64,000 nucleotides of DNA from Megalopta genalis (GCF_051020955.1 NC_135016.1:16040501-16104500), one strand, 5' to 3'. Counted from the first letter of the stretch, positions 35,342-47,064 are shown. Translations and numbers: made by a program. The notes: generated from the sequence alone by a model not told the origin.

Positions 35342-35931
35342 TATTGAGAGTTATCTTAGTTTCTTGCACAAAATTATCGATTTGAATTTAATTGGAATTT
35401 GATAGTAGAATTGATATGCTTTTCTATACACTTTTACATATAATGAGAAAATTAATACGTAAAAATTGTCTTTTTTCTTTATATGGGATTTAATGAGTTA
35501 AACAGGAGAAAACGGGATCACGGCGAAGTAAAACGAAGCAACGTGGAAACATGATCCAGTCGCGGGATAGCAAATTATACAGTAGAAACATTGTCGGAAG
35601 AGACTCGGATTTACGGATACTGTAATTAAAGTAAATAATTCGAAAATGTTTTTCGGTTAGTCGCAACCAAATCAACACTCGTGCAATTATGACAAGAACA
35701 CTGAAATCTAATTACCGAATGAATAATAATTAGGTTGCTGATCTTTATGCAAATTCTCACTTCTATTCGTTATTTTACATCAGTTAAAATTAAAGAAAAG
35801 TTTCCTTCGACAATTTGAAGATTACTCATCGTGAACGGATAACAAAAATGCCCTCAGCGTGTCTTGTTCATTTAAACATTCTTGCATTTTACAAATCTAT
35901 ACATGTCATAAATGTATACAGATCTGCAGTC
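35342..35931. other. Non-coding, nothing recognised
   Basis: No gene and no clear repeat ends. A CTGCAGTCTA module near 35923 is described in the findings. Confidence 0.35.
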
Positions 35932-36105
35932 TATACTTTGTTCAACGAGAACTGTCACAAAATATAAACAGCTACACGCGAGCGATCGTGATCGAGCCAC
36001 GGCCGATCACAATTTTTGGGCCTCTGTGCATGCAAGGGCCCTCGATGAGGGTCTTCTAAAATCCGTCCCTGAGTATCGTCGTCTAACAGCCACTCAGCTG
36101 CAATC
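35932..36105 (+). repeat. Dispersed repeat, family T (copy T2)
   Basis: Counterpart of T1 at 27341, with a 20-base internal insertion or expansion (GATCGTGATCGAGCCACGG) relative to it. It keeps TGCAAGGGCCCTCGATGAGG. Confidence 0.65.
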
Positions 36106-36973
36106 GCAACACCAATCACGTGAGAAAATTTTTTTGCGGGAAAATCTTTTTTATATGCAACAGTATACAAGAGGATTATATTTACAGGTCAAAATTAGTG
36201 AATACATGCAGTGCGAATAATTGTTTTATTTGTTATTATTAGGTCGTTTAACTACGTATGCTAGCTGCAATCGAGTTCCCACTCGTTTTCGTTATTCTCC
36301 CATAGCACCACGTTCTGCTTCTGTAAGTCGTACCTATACGCGCAGTTGACAGCAGAGAAATTGTGAGGTTGTAAATTAAACGAGGCGACAGATGGAGTCA
36401 GGCTTCGAGTGTCTAACAAAGCCCTTCGGAAAATGATCCCTGCGAAAAATTATTGCAACATCGTGTCATCCGACACTCCGGAATTGAAGCGTTGGGGTAT
36501 TTTTTCAAAACGGCAGAAAAGCCTTAAATCTTTGACTATTTCCTCGCTACGGTAATGTCGTTCGAGATTGGTAATGCGATTATAAACCCTAGTTGACGAA
36601 ATTATGGGATCTTTTTCAAGCTTAACAACCGACATCGGCCGAGGGTGCCATCCTGAGATGCTTTCTTATTGCTCGTACTTTCGCTGCCGACAAAACCGAA
36701 GAGACAAGAGCTGCCAGTTAATCCTGTAGCATAATGCGGACGTCATAAAATAGATATCAAAAATGGTGTTTATGGGAGAGGAATACCACGACTTCGTAGT
36801 AATTGGCCTGTATACGACGCTTCGAACATCTCCGCGAGGCATTATGAACAAAACACGACAATGGTATTCGGTATCGAACAAAACGGTAAGATTTGCTTTA
36901 ACGCGTGAGACACAACCAAAGTTTCACGTGACACCGGAATAAATAGTTTGAATCCAATTTCAATAAAAACTTG
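36106..36973. other. Non-coding of intermediate composition
   Basis: Slightly less AT-rich than its surroundings. No recognised gene or repeat. Confidence 0.3.
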
Positions 36974-37192
36974 TACAGTAAATTCTTCATAATTGATGCT
37001 CTGATTGTACACAAAAATGGACAATTTAGGAAGAGGAGATACGATTATTCGAGCCTTGCGGCTCGATTTTATAGTTGTTGATAATCGGTAACTATAAAAA
37101 CGAGCCGCAAGGCTCGAATTATCGTATCTCCTCTTCCGAAATTGTCCATTTTTGTGCACAATCTGAGCGTCAATTAGCGAGAATTTACTGTG
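36974..37192. mobile_element. Palindromic MITE, family B (copy B2)
   Basis: It runs from TACAGTAAATTCTTCATAAT to GCGAGAATTTACTGTGTA. The two arms (AAAATGGACAATTTAGGAAG, GAGATACGATTATTCGAGCC and their inverses) pair over almost the full 219 bases around a short AGTTGTTGATAATCGGTAAC loop. TA ends fit a Tc1/mariner-type target. Confidence 0.75.
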
Positions 37193-38200
37193 TATGGTGC
37201 ATCAAATAATTCATGGAACAATTGTTTTGATGCGCCATCGACTTCAATCGCACCCATTCAAGTTTCACAGGAACGAATCGCTACGATGAAGACGACGTTC
37301 GGAGGACTGTTTTAGCTTGCAAGGTGCTTCTGTGAAAACAAATGTCGAAATTAATGATAGTTTTGGACATCGCTAAAGCGTTTCAAGAATTGTTTGTTAT
37401 GCTCTCTTATTGAATCAGACCTGGCCAAAAATACGAATTCGAACAACGAGGCAAAATTTAGCGTATCGCAATAAACCAGAAACGCAGAAAGACGCGCTAA
37501 TAGTATTTCCTCGTAGACGAATAATCCGAGATAACTATCAATACATTCGATGTTCGAAGGACTCTAATTTCTAACATCGTAGAATGCTCTAAAGTCTATT
37601 TTAGTAAATCTCGTTAGTTGTAATAAGATTTGCAGATTTTTTTATAAAATAAAAATTGTCTCCATGAATTGCACTATACGGTAACTATGTAGACATTACT
37701 TTCTCTTTTTAATGATTTTAGTGAGTTGAATACGCTATTGTTTTTTTAGCACTAAACTTAGTCGTGCCGGTGATTTCAATCAATTTAACATTTCTGTATT
37801 TTAAGATTGTTGGCATTGCAGAGTCTCCTTTGTAGGAAATGATTGAACAGACATCTTAATTCAAGCGTACATTATAACGAAAATGACGCCGTATCTAAAT
37901 AAATTTAATCTGGCCCTTCTTCTAAAATGACACGAGTCAGTCGTATTTAATGCTCGGTAGGTTCAATATTAAATCCTTAAATGTTTTTTCTGTCATGCAC
38001 TTCTGATATACCGATTTTTGTCACGGAAGCACATCCGCAGTCTACTTATAACTTTATTTATAACTACAATTTTGTGTCTTCTCCTAATGAATGACGGTAA
38101 TGTTGCAAACAGTCATTCAGTTTGTAGTCGCGAAACAGTTCTGTTTATCTACAAAGCTCCTATCTCTGAGAGCGCAGATGTTGTCTTGGTCGCATACGGA
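37193..38200. other. Non-coding, nothing recognised
   Basis: No coding signal. A CCGCAGTCTA module lies near 38036 (see findings). Confidence 0.3.
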
Positions 38201-38480
38201 AGTCGATGGGCTCAAGGCACTTCAGTTTCCTCAGCCAACGAAGGCAAGGCGAAGCTCGGGCAACACTAGCGTAACTTGCCAGTCGAAATACTCAACGCGA
38301 CTGCACCTTTCCTTTGCGTTGACTGTACGCGCGCGGCGTGGTAGCAATGACGATGGTGACAGTATTCGCGAAGATAGAAACGGTTAGGGAACCCTAACGA
38401 AGTTAGAGTGGGAGGATTTCGCGCCGAGCTCGCATGCTTACGTTGGGATCGCTTTGCTGTGTATACAGGACGGGATATTT

Positions 38481-38482
<2 letters not shown>

Positions 38483-38525
<43 letters not shown>

Positions 38526-38645
38526 GAGAGAGAAGGAAAAACAGGGAGAAAGAAAGAAAGGAAAAAGAGCGAGAAAGAGAGAGAAAGAAAGAAGGAAACG
38601 AAAGAGCGGTGAAAGAGTGAGAGAGCGCGAAAGAGAGGGAGAAAG
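38483..38645. repeat. GA microsatellite and purine-rich tract
   Basis: A (GA)n run at about 38483-38533 is followed by GAAAG/GGAAA-rich purine sequence to about 38645. The long frames on both strands across it are artefacts of the dinucleotide repeat. Confidence 0.9.
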
Positions 38646-39124
38646 GTAAACCACCGTGTTAAGAGAGTCGCCACCTGCGACAGGCGAAAGCTCGAGGAAG
38701 CGTCGGTGCAGAGGGCGTGAGCGTAGAGGATCGTTTAAAGAGACGAGGAATATTCATCGGTAGCTAGCTTAGAGGCGTGCCCGATGAAAGCTTCGTCTTT
38801 GTAGGAACCGAATAATTTACGAGCCGGAGAGAGTAGAGAGTCCCGCTGCCAAAATTTTCGGAAAAGTATGCAGTGAATATTGAAGAGGCTGCGTAATGAG
38901 ACTAGTGAATCTTGAGAGCTTAAATACTTGCATCCGGATCGTTATAAGGAAGAATTTTTGTTACGAGTGTTACCACTCGAGATCGTACCGGCGAGATCCC
39001 TCCGCAGCGTCTCACGAATGGGCCGCGAATCTTCTATGAGCCGAACAAAGGTTGCCTTTCATTTCGCGAGATTAGCGTGCTTAACTTTTTCACTATAGTC
39101 TATAGTGACTATAGTCTCATACAA

Positions 39125-39395
39125 TGTGAAACGCTTGCTGAGTGCTGTCGGTGGTGAGTCCTCAGCAACGACTACAGTCGCTAAACGTCAGACGCTCGCT
39201 GGATAATAGTGGTGAGTCACCCAACGTTTGACATACATTGAGAACTACCGATGAGTAGTCGGCGATACCTATGGTTCATCCAACGTCTGACGGTCGCTGG
39301 ATTCTAACGGCGACAGTAGTCACAGAACGTCAGACGCTCGTTATCACTGGCGGAGACTATAGTTGCTAAACGTAAGACGATCATTGGTAACTACC
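39125..39395 (+). repeat. Decayed tandem array, units about 40-60 bases
   Basis: The word AACGTCAGACGCTCGCTGGA and variants start at about 39184, 39223, 39282, 39326 and 39369, with an earlier relative near 39130. Between them are GGTGAGTC- and ACTA(T/C)AGT-type words. Unit length and sequence vary. Confidence 0.6.
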
Positions 39396-39842
39396 GACAG
39401 GATTGCACCGTATCACAGTAGCGCATTCGCGAGCGGAGTGATCGTAGCGGAAAGGTTAACGCTGGCGCAAAAATCTCTTACGAAAAGTTCGTTTGGAACC
39501 GTCGTTGCCAAGGCCGAGCATTGGCTTCGCGACGCCTTGGAGAAAAAGCGATTCGATGCGGTTCCATGCGATTTGTTCAGAATATTCTCCGCACGGGTGT
39601 ATAGTGCAAGGTCCTGAGCACAGAAATCTTGGGGATTTTCAAACCTTTCGCTGCATACACGAAAACCACGGAACATCATGCGCGAACGTTTTCGTTCTTT
39701 TACGTAGGATTTCTTTGGCGATGTACAGGCTGTTCGCTCTATTATTGTCCAACCGTTTTCTCAAGATAGGTACAGTAATGTTCATTTAAGTTGTCAGCTA
39801 ATATCGAACATTTAAACGACGAAGACAATTTTGCGTATTTAA

Positions 39843-40124
39843 TTAACACGTTGAATGCCATGGGGGCCACCGGTGACCGGCGCGTCCAAATTAATAGAAA
39901 TATATATATAATTTAAAACAAATGTCAATATCTAAAATTTTGTATTATTACCATCGTCAATTCAAACAGTAACCCCTGTCGTAATTAACACGTCAAACAT
40001 GGTTATACACTGTAACTTATCTATTGCAGATAATATTTCAACATTACATGAATCACATAAAAGAAAGTTTATCGTGGCGCCACGGACAATTTCTGTAAAA
40101 CCGGCGTGGCATTCAACGTGTTAA
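39843..40124. mobile_element. piggyBac-like MITE with TTAA target, family K
   Basis: TTAACACGTTGAATGCCA at the left and TGGCATTCAACGTGTTAA at the right are exact inverses, each including the TTAA tetranucleotide that piggyBac-type transposons duplicate. The interior is AT-rich and non-coding. The 282-bp length suits a non-autonomous element. Confidence 0.75.
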
Positions 40125-40467
40125 ACGAAGGAGTGGGGATGTGGGATTGATATATAGTAACAGCTGAACTCGTGCAGGTTTTTCGAGCCGCAGCTTGTAA
40201 TAGCTTTGCTCTGATGAGCTGATGATTCGCTGCTGGTTGAACGCGCGGTAAGGTGGTGGGGATAGAAGCGCTTGCTTTGGGAGGTAGAAGAACGTGCAGC
40301 AGTCCAGTATTACTGTACCGATATCTGCAGTTTCATTCGGTACATTTGATCTCCACTCTGAGGTCCCGTCTCCTAATGGTGGCGCATTACTGTATGCATA
40401 CGAAAACAATGACAATGGGGCACACGATTAGGTTGAGGAAACAAAATTATCGGGCAGAAGATTGTAG

Positions 40468-41070
40468 TTAACCCTCTGTGCTGTAACAAGGAATCAGGCT
40501 CTTCATGAATGATTCATACTCAGTCTCCTAAATACGAATGTTATTCATTTCACCTAAATGGACACAAAATTGGATTTCTCTGTTATCAAAATATTGGCAC
40601 GAAAGTAAACGAAGGCACGCAAGGGCACAAACATTGTCTCGTTCTATCAGAACTATTGAGAACGATGAAGTGCTAATCAACGTAGCTGTCAAAAAAATCG
40701 TATCGCCATGTATTAATATCGGATCTCACGGAATTTCAAGGTCATCGGTTTTGTCTTTAACCGTATGTATCCCAAGCAGCGCGATCGCGCTGTTTATATT
40801 TTGCGTCGAAAAGGCCCAGGACATTTGAATGCTATAAACAATTGACGGTGCATTCACAGATTGTCAAAATAGCACGCTCAACTTTACTGACTTTGCTTTA
40901 ATGTAAATAATACAACAACATTTTGTATTTCATAGTTATCTTCTGAATAATTGTTACCAAACTTGAAATATTGATAAACTAATAGTACATATACTAAGAC
41001 AAGCGCTATCGCGCTGTTTGGCATATTTCGATCGTGTTTTTTCAATGATCCCTGGGACTCAAACGGTTAA
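40468..41070. mobile_element. Possible TTAA-flanked element (family W, copy W2)
   Basis: It begins TTAACCCTCTGTGCTGTA and may end at GACTCAAACGGTTAA. Two copies of GCG(A/C)TATCGCGCTGTTT-like text lie inside (40776 AGCGCGATCGCGCTGTTTAT and 41002 AGCGCTATCGCGCTGTTTGG). The first 240 bases resemble 575-790. Terminal similarity is weak. Confidence 0.35.
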
Positions 41071-41777
41071 ACAACGTATGCGGTGTTTTTGCGCCGTTGT
41101 GTAACAACCCAGGTTCCAAGGTCAAGACAAATTAAGCGATCAGCTATATTGTGACCTTCGTGTGACCTTGACTACAGGAATACCAAAGTATGTGCAAACA
41201 TTGGTCAGGAAACTGTAAGAGTCAAAATATCGTCTGTTTATGGTCTAGGACAGTGGTGTGACCTTAGCACATGCTCAATTTTCTCAACGATTTTGTTACA
41301 CAGGATCACACGAAGATGATAATACATCCTTGTTCGTTCGGTGCGACTTGATCTCTGCGATCACGTCACATTAATAGGAACATACATAATACATAAGGAT
41401 GTATAAGACAATATCGATTACCTCGAAATCACGAAAAATATGTGTTCGATTGTGTTCGAAAATTTGTGTTTTTTGCTCGCTACGATACTGATTTCGTCAA
41501 CCTAGTTTCTTCTTTTATATTCTTCTTAGATACGTTTGCAATTTTTAAACGAACGCTGTTCAATAGTAACGCAAACGTCCTGTACGTGCACAAATATATT
41601 TATTTACTCATACGTATTTATTATTAAGACGCTATTAAGTGCTATTGTCATTGATATGAATGCATGTTAATTTACTTGGATAATCATCATTTGCGAACGA
41701 AGTAATCATTTACGAAATGAATAATTGCCTTGGGAAATCATTGTTAACGATTACCGAGATCGGTTGCCACGCATACA
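41071..41777. other. Non-coding, nothing recognised
   Basis: GTGACCTT words recur between 41100 and 41280 without a clear period. No gene. Confidence 0.3.
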
Positions 41778-42436
41778 TACAGGGCGGTCCGTGCGACTTG
41801 TGCACCTCCTGCAGCCTTCAAAATATGTGTTGGGCAACAAAAATTATGCATACAAAAGTTGCATGGCTTGAAGAGCCACACTGTGTAGTGCATTTATTTT
41901 TTTGTAGGTGGAGATATTACGGAGATTCGAAGATCAAGTTTCTTTTCCTAATAAAAATAATATATTTTTTATATCAGAATATAGCAGAATTACGATTTCA
42001 AATCTAACAGCTAACGAGTGATTTCGCTGTATTTTTTGAAAATTTTCTTCCCTTTCCACCGACCTGTGGAAATTTATGAGATAGTTTAATATCCAACTTG
42101 ATATTACATGATGAAAATTTTCAAAAATTGGAGCGAAATTAGTCTTTAACGATTAGGATTAGTACTGACAAAGGTCAACACTTTTTTACTTAGAATTCGA
42201 TATTCTTCCATATTCTGATATAAAAAATATAGTATTCTCATTTAAGAGAAGAAAGTTGTCCTTCAGATCTCTCCGAAACGCCTTCACCTTTAACAAAAAT
42301 AAATGCACTATACATTTATTGCACTGTGCAGTGTGCTCCTTTAAACCATGCAATTTTTACATAGAAGATCTTTTTGTTCGGAGCATATTTTGCGTCGCAT
42401 ATTATGCAGGGGGTGCGCAAGTTGCGTGGACCCGTA
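41778..42436. mobile_element. Palindromic element, family L, about 660 bp
   Basis: The left arm TACAGGGCGGTCCGTGCGAC, then ACTTGTGCACCTCCTGCA, then GTTGCATGGCTTGAAGAGCC is mirrored at the right end (GGTTTAAAGGAGCACACTGC on the inverse, TGCAGGGGGTGCGCAAGT, GTGGACCCGTA). Complementarity reaches at least 170 bases inwards. No transposase was recognised. Confidence 0.7.
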
Positions 42437-43710
42437 CAATTGAGAGGCGTGCGTGCAGGCATTATGAATTACTGTAACATTGCTTTCAAGAGTGCGTTAT
42501 TATTATACTCGACGGAGAATAAACTATTATTCTACAAATCCTACCGCGCTACGACCGTTCCTCTCGATTATGCTAGAAGTCTAAGCGAGCGTTACCAATG
42601 TACTCCTGCGATCGATGTATTAAGCGAATAAGACTGCGTAGTATGAAGCACAACTCTTTTCAGTCTCGAAACAGGGATATGCCGGAGATGGTGAACCAAT
42701 AAACATTTAGTAACGTTAATTTTAACGATAGCTCACGTCGTTTGTAGCAACCTCGAAGCAATACGATACAGGATTTTTCTTACAGTTTATACGGATAAGG
42801 GGAATACGATTCGTTCATCGTGAACTTGTTAGAGGAGGTACTATCGTGAACGACACGTGTGTACCTCCAATTTGTTGCTGATATTCAAGCGATTTTGTAC
42901 GTTGGCGATAATGCAACGAAAGGTTAAATCTTGCCCAAACTTTCTAAAGGCTTTGAAATGTCAGCTCAGGGATGAAAAGTACTACTCGCAAATGAAACAA
43001 AGATGAAGAAAACGGGGAAAGTGGGAAGAAAAGAAGGAGAGGGAGGGGAATCAAGGTCTCTGAATGCCCGATGCCGATGGAGAGAATGTCGCGAAGATGA
43101 TCTCGTTTTCGAAATAAGAACGTGGTAAAGGTCGAGCGACGCATGGGTTAAGGATCTTCGGTGTACAGCCACCAGTGGTGGGGCGCTGCTTCCTGCGGAT
43201 CACGTGATCAGAGATAGAGAGGGAACTTTACGTATAGAGTGCGGACACCTAACCTCAACAACGCCGCCTATCTCCAGTTTACACGCAAAGTGCCCCCTCT
43301 ACCACTCGTCACGTGGCCTGCAAGTAACATCCCATCGCTGACAGCCGCAGCCACGCATGCACACATATAAACTTCAAAGTTTCACACGCACATACGTTCA
43401 CGTACGTGTAAATATTCGGGTCGATCGCGATCCAGATACGAACGGTACAGACACCTGTCGTTTCATCCACCTTCGGATGTTTTCCGTTTAAACGATCCTG
43501 CGGCTTTTCTCGAGCCGGAGTCACTAAGCCGGCAATACCTTCCAAATTGTTCGTCCGCTTTCGCTATCTTCGCGAAGTATACTTATGAATGTATATTACG
43601 TACACAGACTTTTGATTTGTATCGTTAATTATTGCCATAATTTCGATCTTTCTCATGGACAAAGTAAGGAGAAAACTGGAACATGATGAAGGTTTTGTTA
43701 AATTTCAAAG
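42437..43710. other. GC-richer non-coding stretch
   Basis: Composition rises between about 42640 and 43560. It includes CACGTGATC and GTCACGTGGCC E-box-like words and a GAAGGAGAGGGAGGGG purine tract. Open frames at 42.9-43.5 kb on the minus strand have no recognisable similarity. Confidence 0.3.
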
Positions 43711-44391
43711 TACAATAGAACCTCGACTATCCCTCTATTATTCGAATACGTTTCACATATGATCAGCTCAATCTATAAGACAATCTATGTGCAAAACGAT
43801 TTATTGTAAAAATCAATAGATATCTTTAGATCTAAAGGATGCAGAGCAATGAAGTAAATTTTTTATAAATGTGTGTTTTGATCGGCAAATGTAGTCACAT
43901 TAAAAAATTCCAAAAGAAATTATCCGTTTGAACAATATTTCAGAAATAAAATTTTTATTTTTATTTTTCATGATAACTGTTTATCCATTTTCATATAAAT
44001 TCGTATGGGTAACTTAAGGACCCAAATAGGGGAAATGTATTCTTGAAATTTTTTCGTTTTAACTATAATTATTATACACATAATATTTGTCGGAGAAAGA
44101 ATTTCGTTTAAACAAACAACTTCTCTGCGAATTTTTTAATGTGACCATATTTGCCCAGCAAGGACATACGTTTTTAAAAAAATTCATTATTCTACACCCT
44201 TTAGTCGTCGAGATAACTAAAAAACTATGGCTTTTACTCTCGACTTTGAGGGTTGTTTCAACCCCCTGAATACGGATCATTGCAGATGAACAAATATTTT
44301 TGAACAAACTATATCATACTAAGATTTGTTGAATGTAAATTATCCGAACGTTCATGTCAGCCATAGTTCCGATAATCGAGGTTCTACCGTA
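43711..44391. mobile_element. pogo/Tigger-like TIR element, family M, 681 bp
   Basis: TACAATAGAACCTCGACTAT at the left and TACGGTAGAACCTCGATTAT on the inverse of the right end resemble the CAGTAGAACCTCGATTATCC-type ends known from pogo/Tigger transposons, with flanking TA. The interior has no intact DDE transposase. Confidence 0.7.
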
Positions 44392-45659
44392 TTTTTAGCT
44401 ACGCTGGGTATAATTGCTTTACTCGTAGCTCGTAAAAACTGCGATGCAACAAAATCTTTGAATTGATATTCATTTCATTTGAATTGATCAAGCACGGCAT
44501 TACGTGTTTGAATTAATAGAGCGACAAAAGTGCTGATCATTTTCACGACGCTAAACTTAACGTACCTAGAGAGATCGTAAAGGTCGAAAATTTGTTTACG
44601 TATCTGTGTTAAATATTCCATTTTCAGCCATCGTTGTAACATGCATTTTTTTAGCCGAATCAGCTGTTTTTAAGAGGCACACCGTTCGGGTAACAGAACA
44701 TGCATGTATTAGGATATTCAAGTCAGATTAAAAAACACAGTTTCGTGTAACCTTTTTTTGCATTTTCTGAATTTACAGAATTTCACGTAAGAGAAAACTT
44801 AATGGATTTCTTTTAGAATGTTACTATCATAGCTCCGGATCGATTAAATAGAAAACAACCATCATCACTTAACCCTTAAGAGTCTCTGAAATTATGAATT
44901 GTCATATTGATAGAATACCATTGTCTATGACGACAAAACTCCTTCTGGGATCAGTGATATCGCTTTCGGAATATCCTCCATCAAATTATGTGTCTGAAGG
45001 AAGGCCGATTCGAACATGTAATCTACAAAATTAACACATCAGTATTGCTCAAACAAAAGTAAAATAAATTTTGAACCCTTCTAGTGTTGCGTTAAAATAT
45101 AATGTTTATATGTTTCTTAAACATTGAATTACTTCGAGTTAATGTTCAAATGGTTGCTAAGTAACGATAAACTGAATATTAAAGTAAAAGTAATGTTAAC
45201 TTAGTAAAGAAAACTGTTTACTCCTAGAAGATCTTTACATCTAAAGGATTCATTGACATTTCGAGTTCGTTTGTCGGGAAATACGCAAAATCATTATATA
45301 ATCGATTTAATTCCGTCCATCAAACGACTGCATATTTACGTATTTCATAAATACTTCTGGTCTGTTGACTTTGCAACTTTTCATGTGAAAAATCTGCGGA
45401 TACGATGCTACGGGAGGGGAGGGGCGGACGTTCGATCTACGAGAAACCATACGATTTCCTGTATATAATGTTGTTATTACTGGTTTATCCGACTGCGTCA
45501 GTAAAAAACAAGAATAACATTGAACAAGTACGATCTCAAAGTAAACTTCGTCGTATCGGTCGATAACACTGGATTTTAAAGGATTTTTAAATCAAAGAAA
45601 AAAATACGTACTTCGTCTTACCATGACGGTCGATGCTGCTAAGAAATACTTGAAAAATT
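44392..45659. other. AT-rich non-coding DNA
   Basis: No gene or clear repeat boundary was recognised. Confidence 0.35.
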
Positions 45660-45975
45660 TCGTTCTATTATCGATAAAATTATATCGATATATAGATAAC
45701 AAATATGAAGTATCGATAAAACCGATAAGGTATCCATATAATGATCATATCGTTAAGGTAACGATATACTGATAATATCGATCAAGTATTGATGTATTGC
45801 AAATAATTTGATACATCGACAATATCGTCGGGTCACGGATAATTCGATATATCGATAAAGTATCGATACGTTACAGGTAATTCGATATATCGATAATATC
45901 AATGAGGTATCAGTACGTTAAATTCGGTATATTCGATAATTCGATATATCGATAATATCTACAAAATATCGTCAA
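45660..45975. repeat. Cluster of TATCGATA sites in a decayed tandem repeat
   Basis: Exact TATCGATA occurs at 45669, 45683, 45711, 45850, 45861, 45888 and 45947, with several one-off variants. Longer repeated words such as AATTCGATATATCGATAA recur three times. In Drosophila TATCGATA is the DRE bound by DREF, and CGATA clusters bind BEAF-32. Whether that applies in this insect is inference. Two more exact sites lie at 46389 and 46618. Confidence 0.6.
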
Positions 45976-46688
45976 GCGAATAGAAACTGTAAAGCTCAGT
46001 CGATCGAACGAAAGTGAATTATGATGAATTTATTATTTCATCAAACGTTTTCTATTTCTGTTTGTACCGATAAAAGACGGCATATTATTTTATGTAATAT
46101 TTCATTAGACTGCGGATTTTTAAACGAAAGAAACTTGTCCGCGCTAATTGCACGAAACGGAGGCTGCGCAGACGTTTCTTTCTTCAATTATTTTATCGAG
46201 TCGGAAATATTGTAATAATATTTTCAAATTCATCAAACAGTTTTCACTGATTTCTAATCGATGTAACTCGGTCTTGTCGTAATTGCATAAAATTCACAGT
46301 CTATATATTATTTATAAGTTACAATAAGCAAGAATGCATCCTGACAAAACTACAAGAACAGTCGTTTCATTTTGCCTCAACAATATTTTATCGATATTAT
46401 CTATTGTATCGTGAAGCATCGATAGGGATATACACGTGGTACGAATAATAATCGATGATCAGATCCGTTTGCAGCGGAGTTGAAATCAGAATACGGTGCA
46501 CTAAACAGCTGTTAATGGTTATTGATCGACTCATAATTTCCATGCTAAAAGATATTTAAGGGAATAACGATGTTAGATATTAAACGAGGAAAGATGGGAA
46601 TGCAGAGAGACTCGAAGTATCGATACTGTAAGGTGTTTCTGTAATAGGTGTTTATCTACGCTTGTATATCGGCCACGTCGGGCTAGAG

Positions 46689-47056
46689 CAGAGCTGTTCA
46701 ACAGGCCTCGCGGCGGGCAAAGGGCAAAGCCACAGGCTAAGGACAAAGCTACGAGGCACAGGTACGGGCAAGCGTTTTAGCGGAGTGGAAACGTGAGAGA
46801 AGAAAGAGCGAAGTGTGTTTACGTTTTCATGCCACCTTTCCTCTCTTATTCGCACGCATTGCCGTTATATACCGATCGTGCGATGCTCATTCTATTTCAC
46901 TCAGTCTCGACGCAACCTACAGTCGATCTCTGTCACCGTCTTCAGTGACATACATAACGTGTCGTTACTGGTGGGGAGTGCCACAAGGAGCTAAGGAAAG
47001 TGTTTGCCCTGGGTTGAAAATCACTGTCCTCACGAGTAAGCTGTTGAACAGCTCTG
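46689..47056. mobile_element. hAT-like MITE, family G (copy G2, 368 bp)
   Basis: The termini CAGAGCTGTTCAACAGGC and the inverse of CTGTTGAACAGCTCTG are nearly perfect. Flanking octamers GGCTAGAG (46681-46688) and AGCTAGAG (47057-47064) agree at seven of eight positions, strong support for hAT-type insertion. The interior is GC-richer than its surroundings and carries no transposase. Confidence 0.8.
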
Positions 47057-47064
47057 AGCTAGAG

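Larger units (their letters stand above)
38201..39842. other. GC-richer island, possible promoter or 5' UTR of an unseen gene
   Basis: CG-rich, purine-rich sequence with a GA microsatellite and a tandem array inside. Overlapping short ORFs at 38.0-38.4 and 39.4-39.8 kb resemble nothing known. GTGAGT donor-like words at 39152 and 39212 are part of the tandem array. The pattern would fit a transcription start region, but no TATA/initiator arrangement could be assigned with confidence. Confidence 0.35.

Noticed and set aside
36842..37159. 105-codon minus-strand frame
   Set aside because: It lies mostly inside MITE B2; a similar peptide appears at 55370-55690 because that region contains B6.
38403..38654. 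Open frames on both strands over the GA tract
   Set aside because: They read as RERERE or SLSLSL from the dinucleotide repeat.
43165..43200. CTCF-like site CCACCAGTGGTGGGGCGCTG
   Set aside because: Only part of the consensus fits, and a single palindromic CCACCAGTGGTGG explains most of the match.
45660..46000. CRISPR-like array
   Set aside because: The repeated TATCGATA words are too short, irregularly spaced and without unique spacers; this is eukaryotic sequence.
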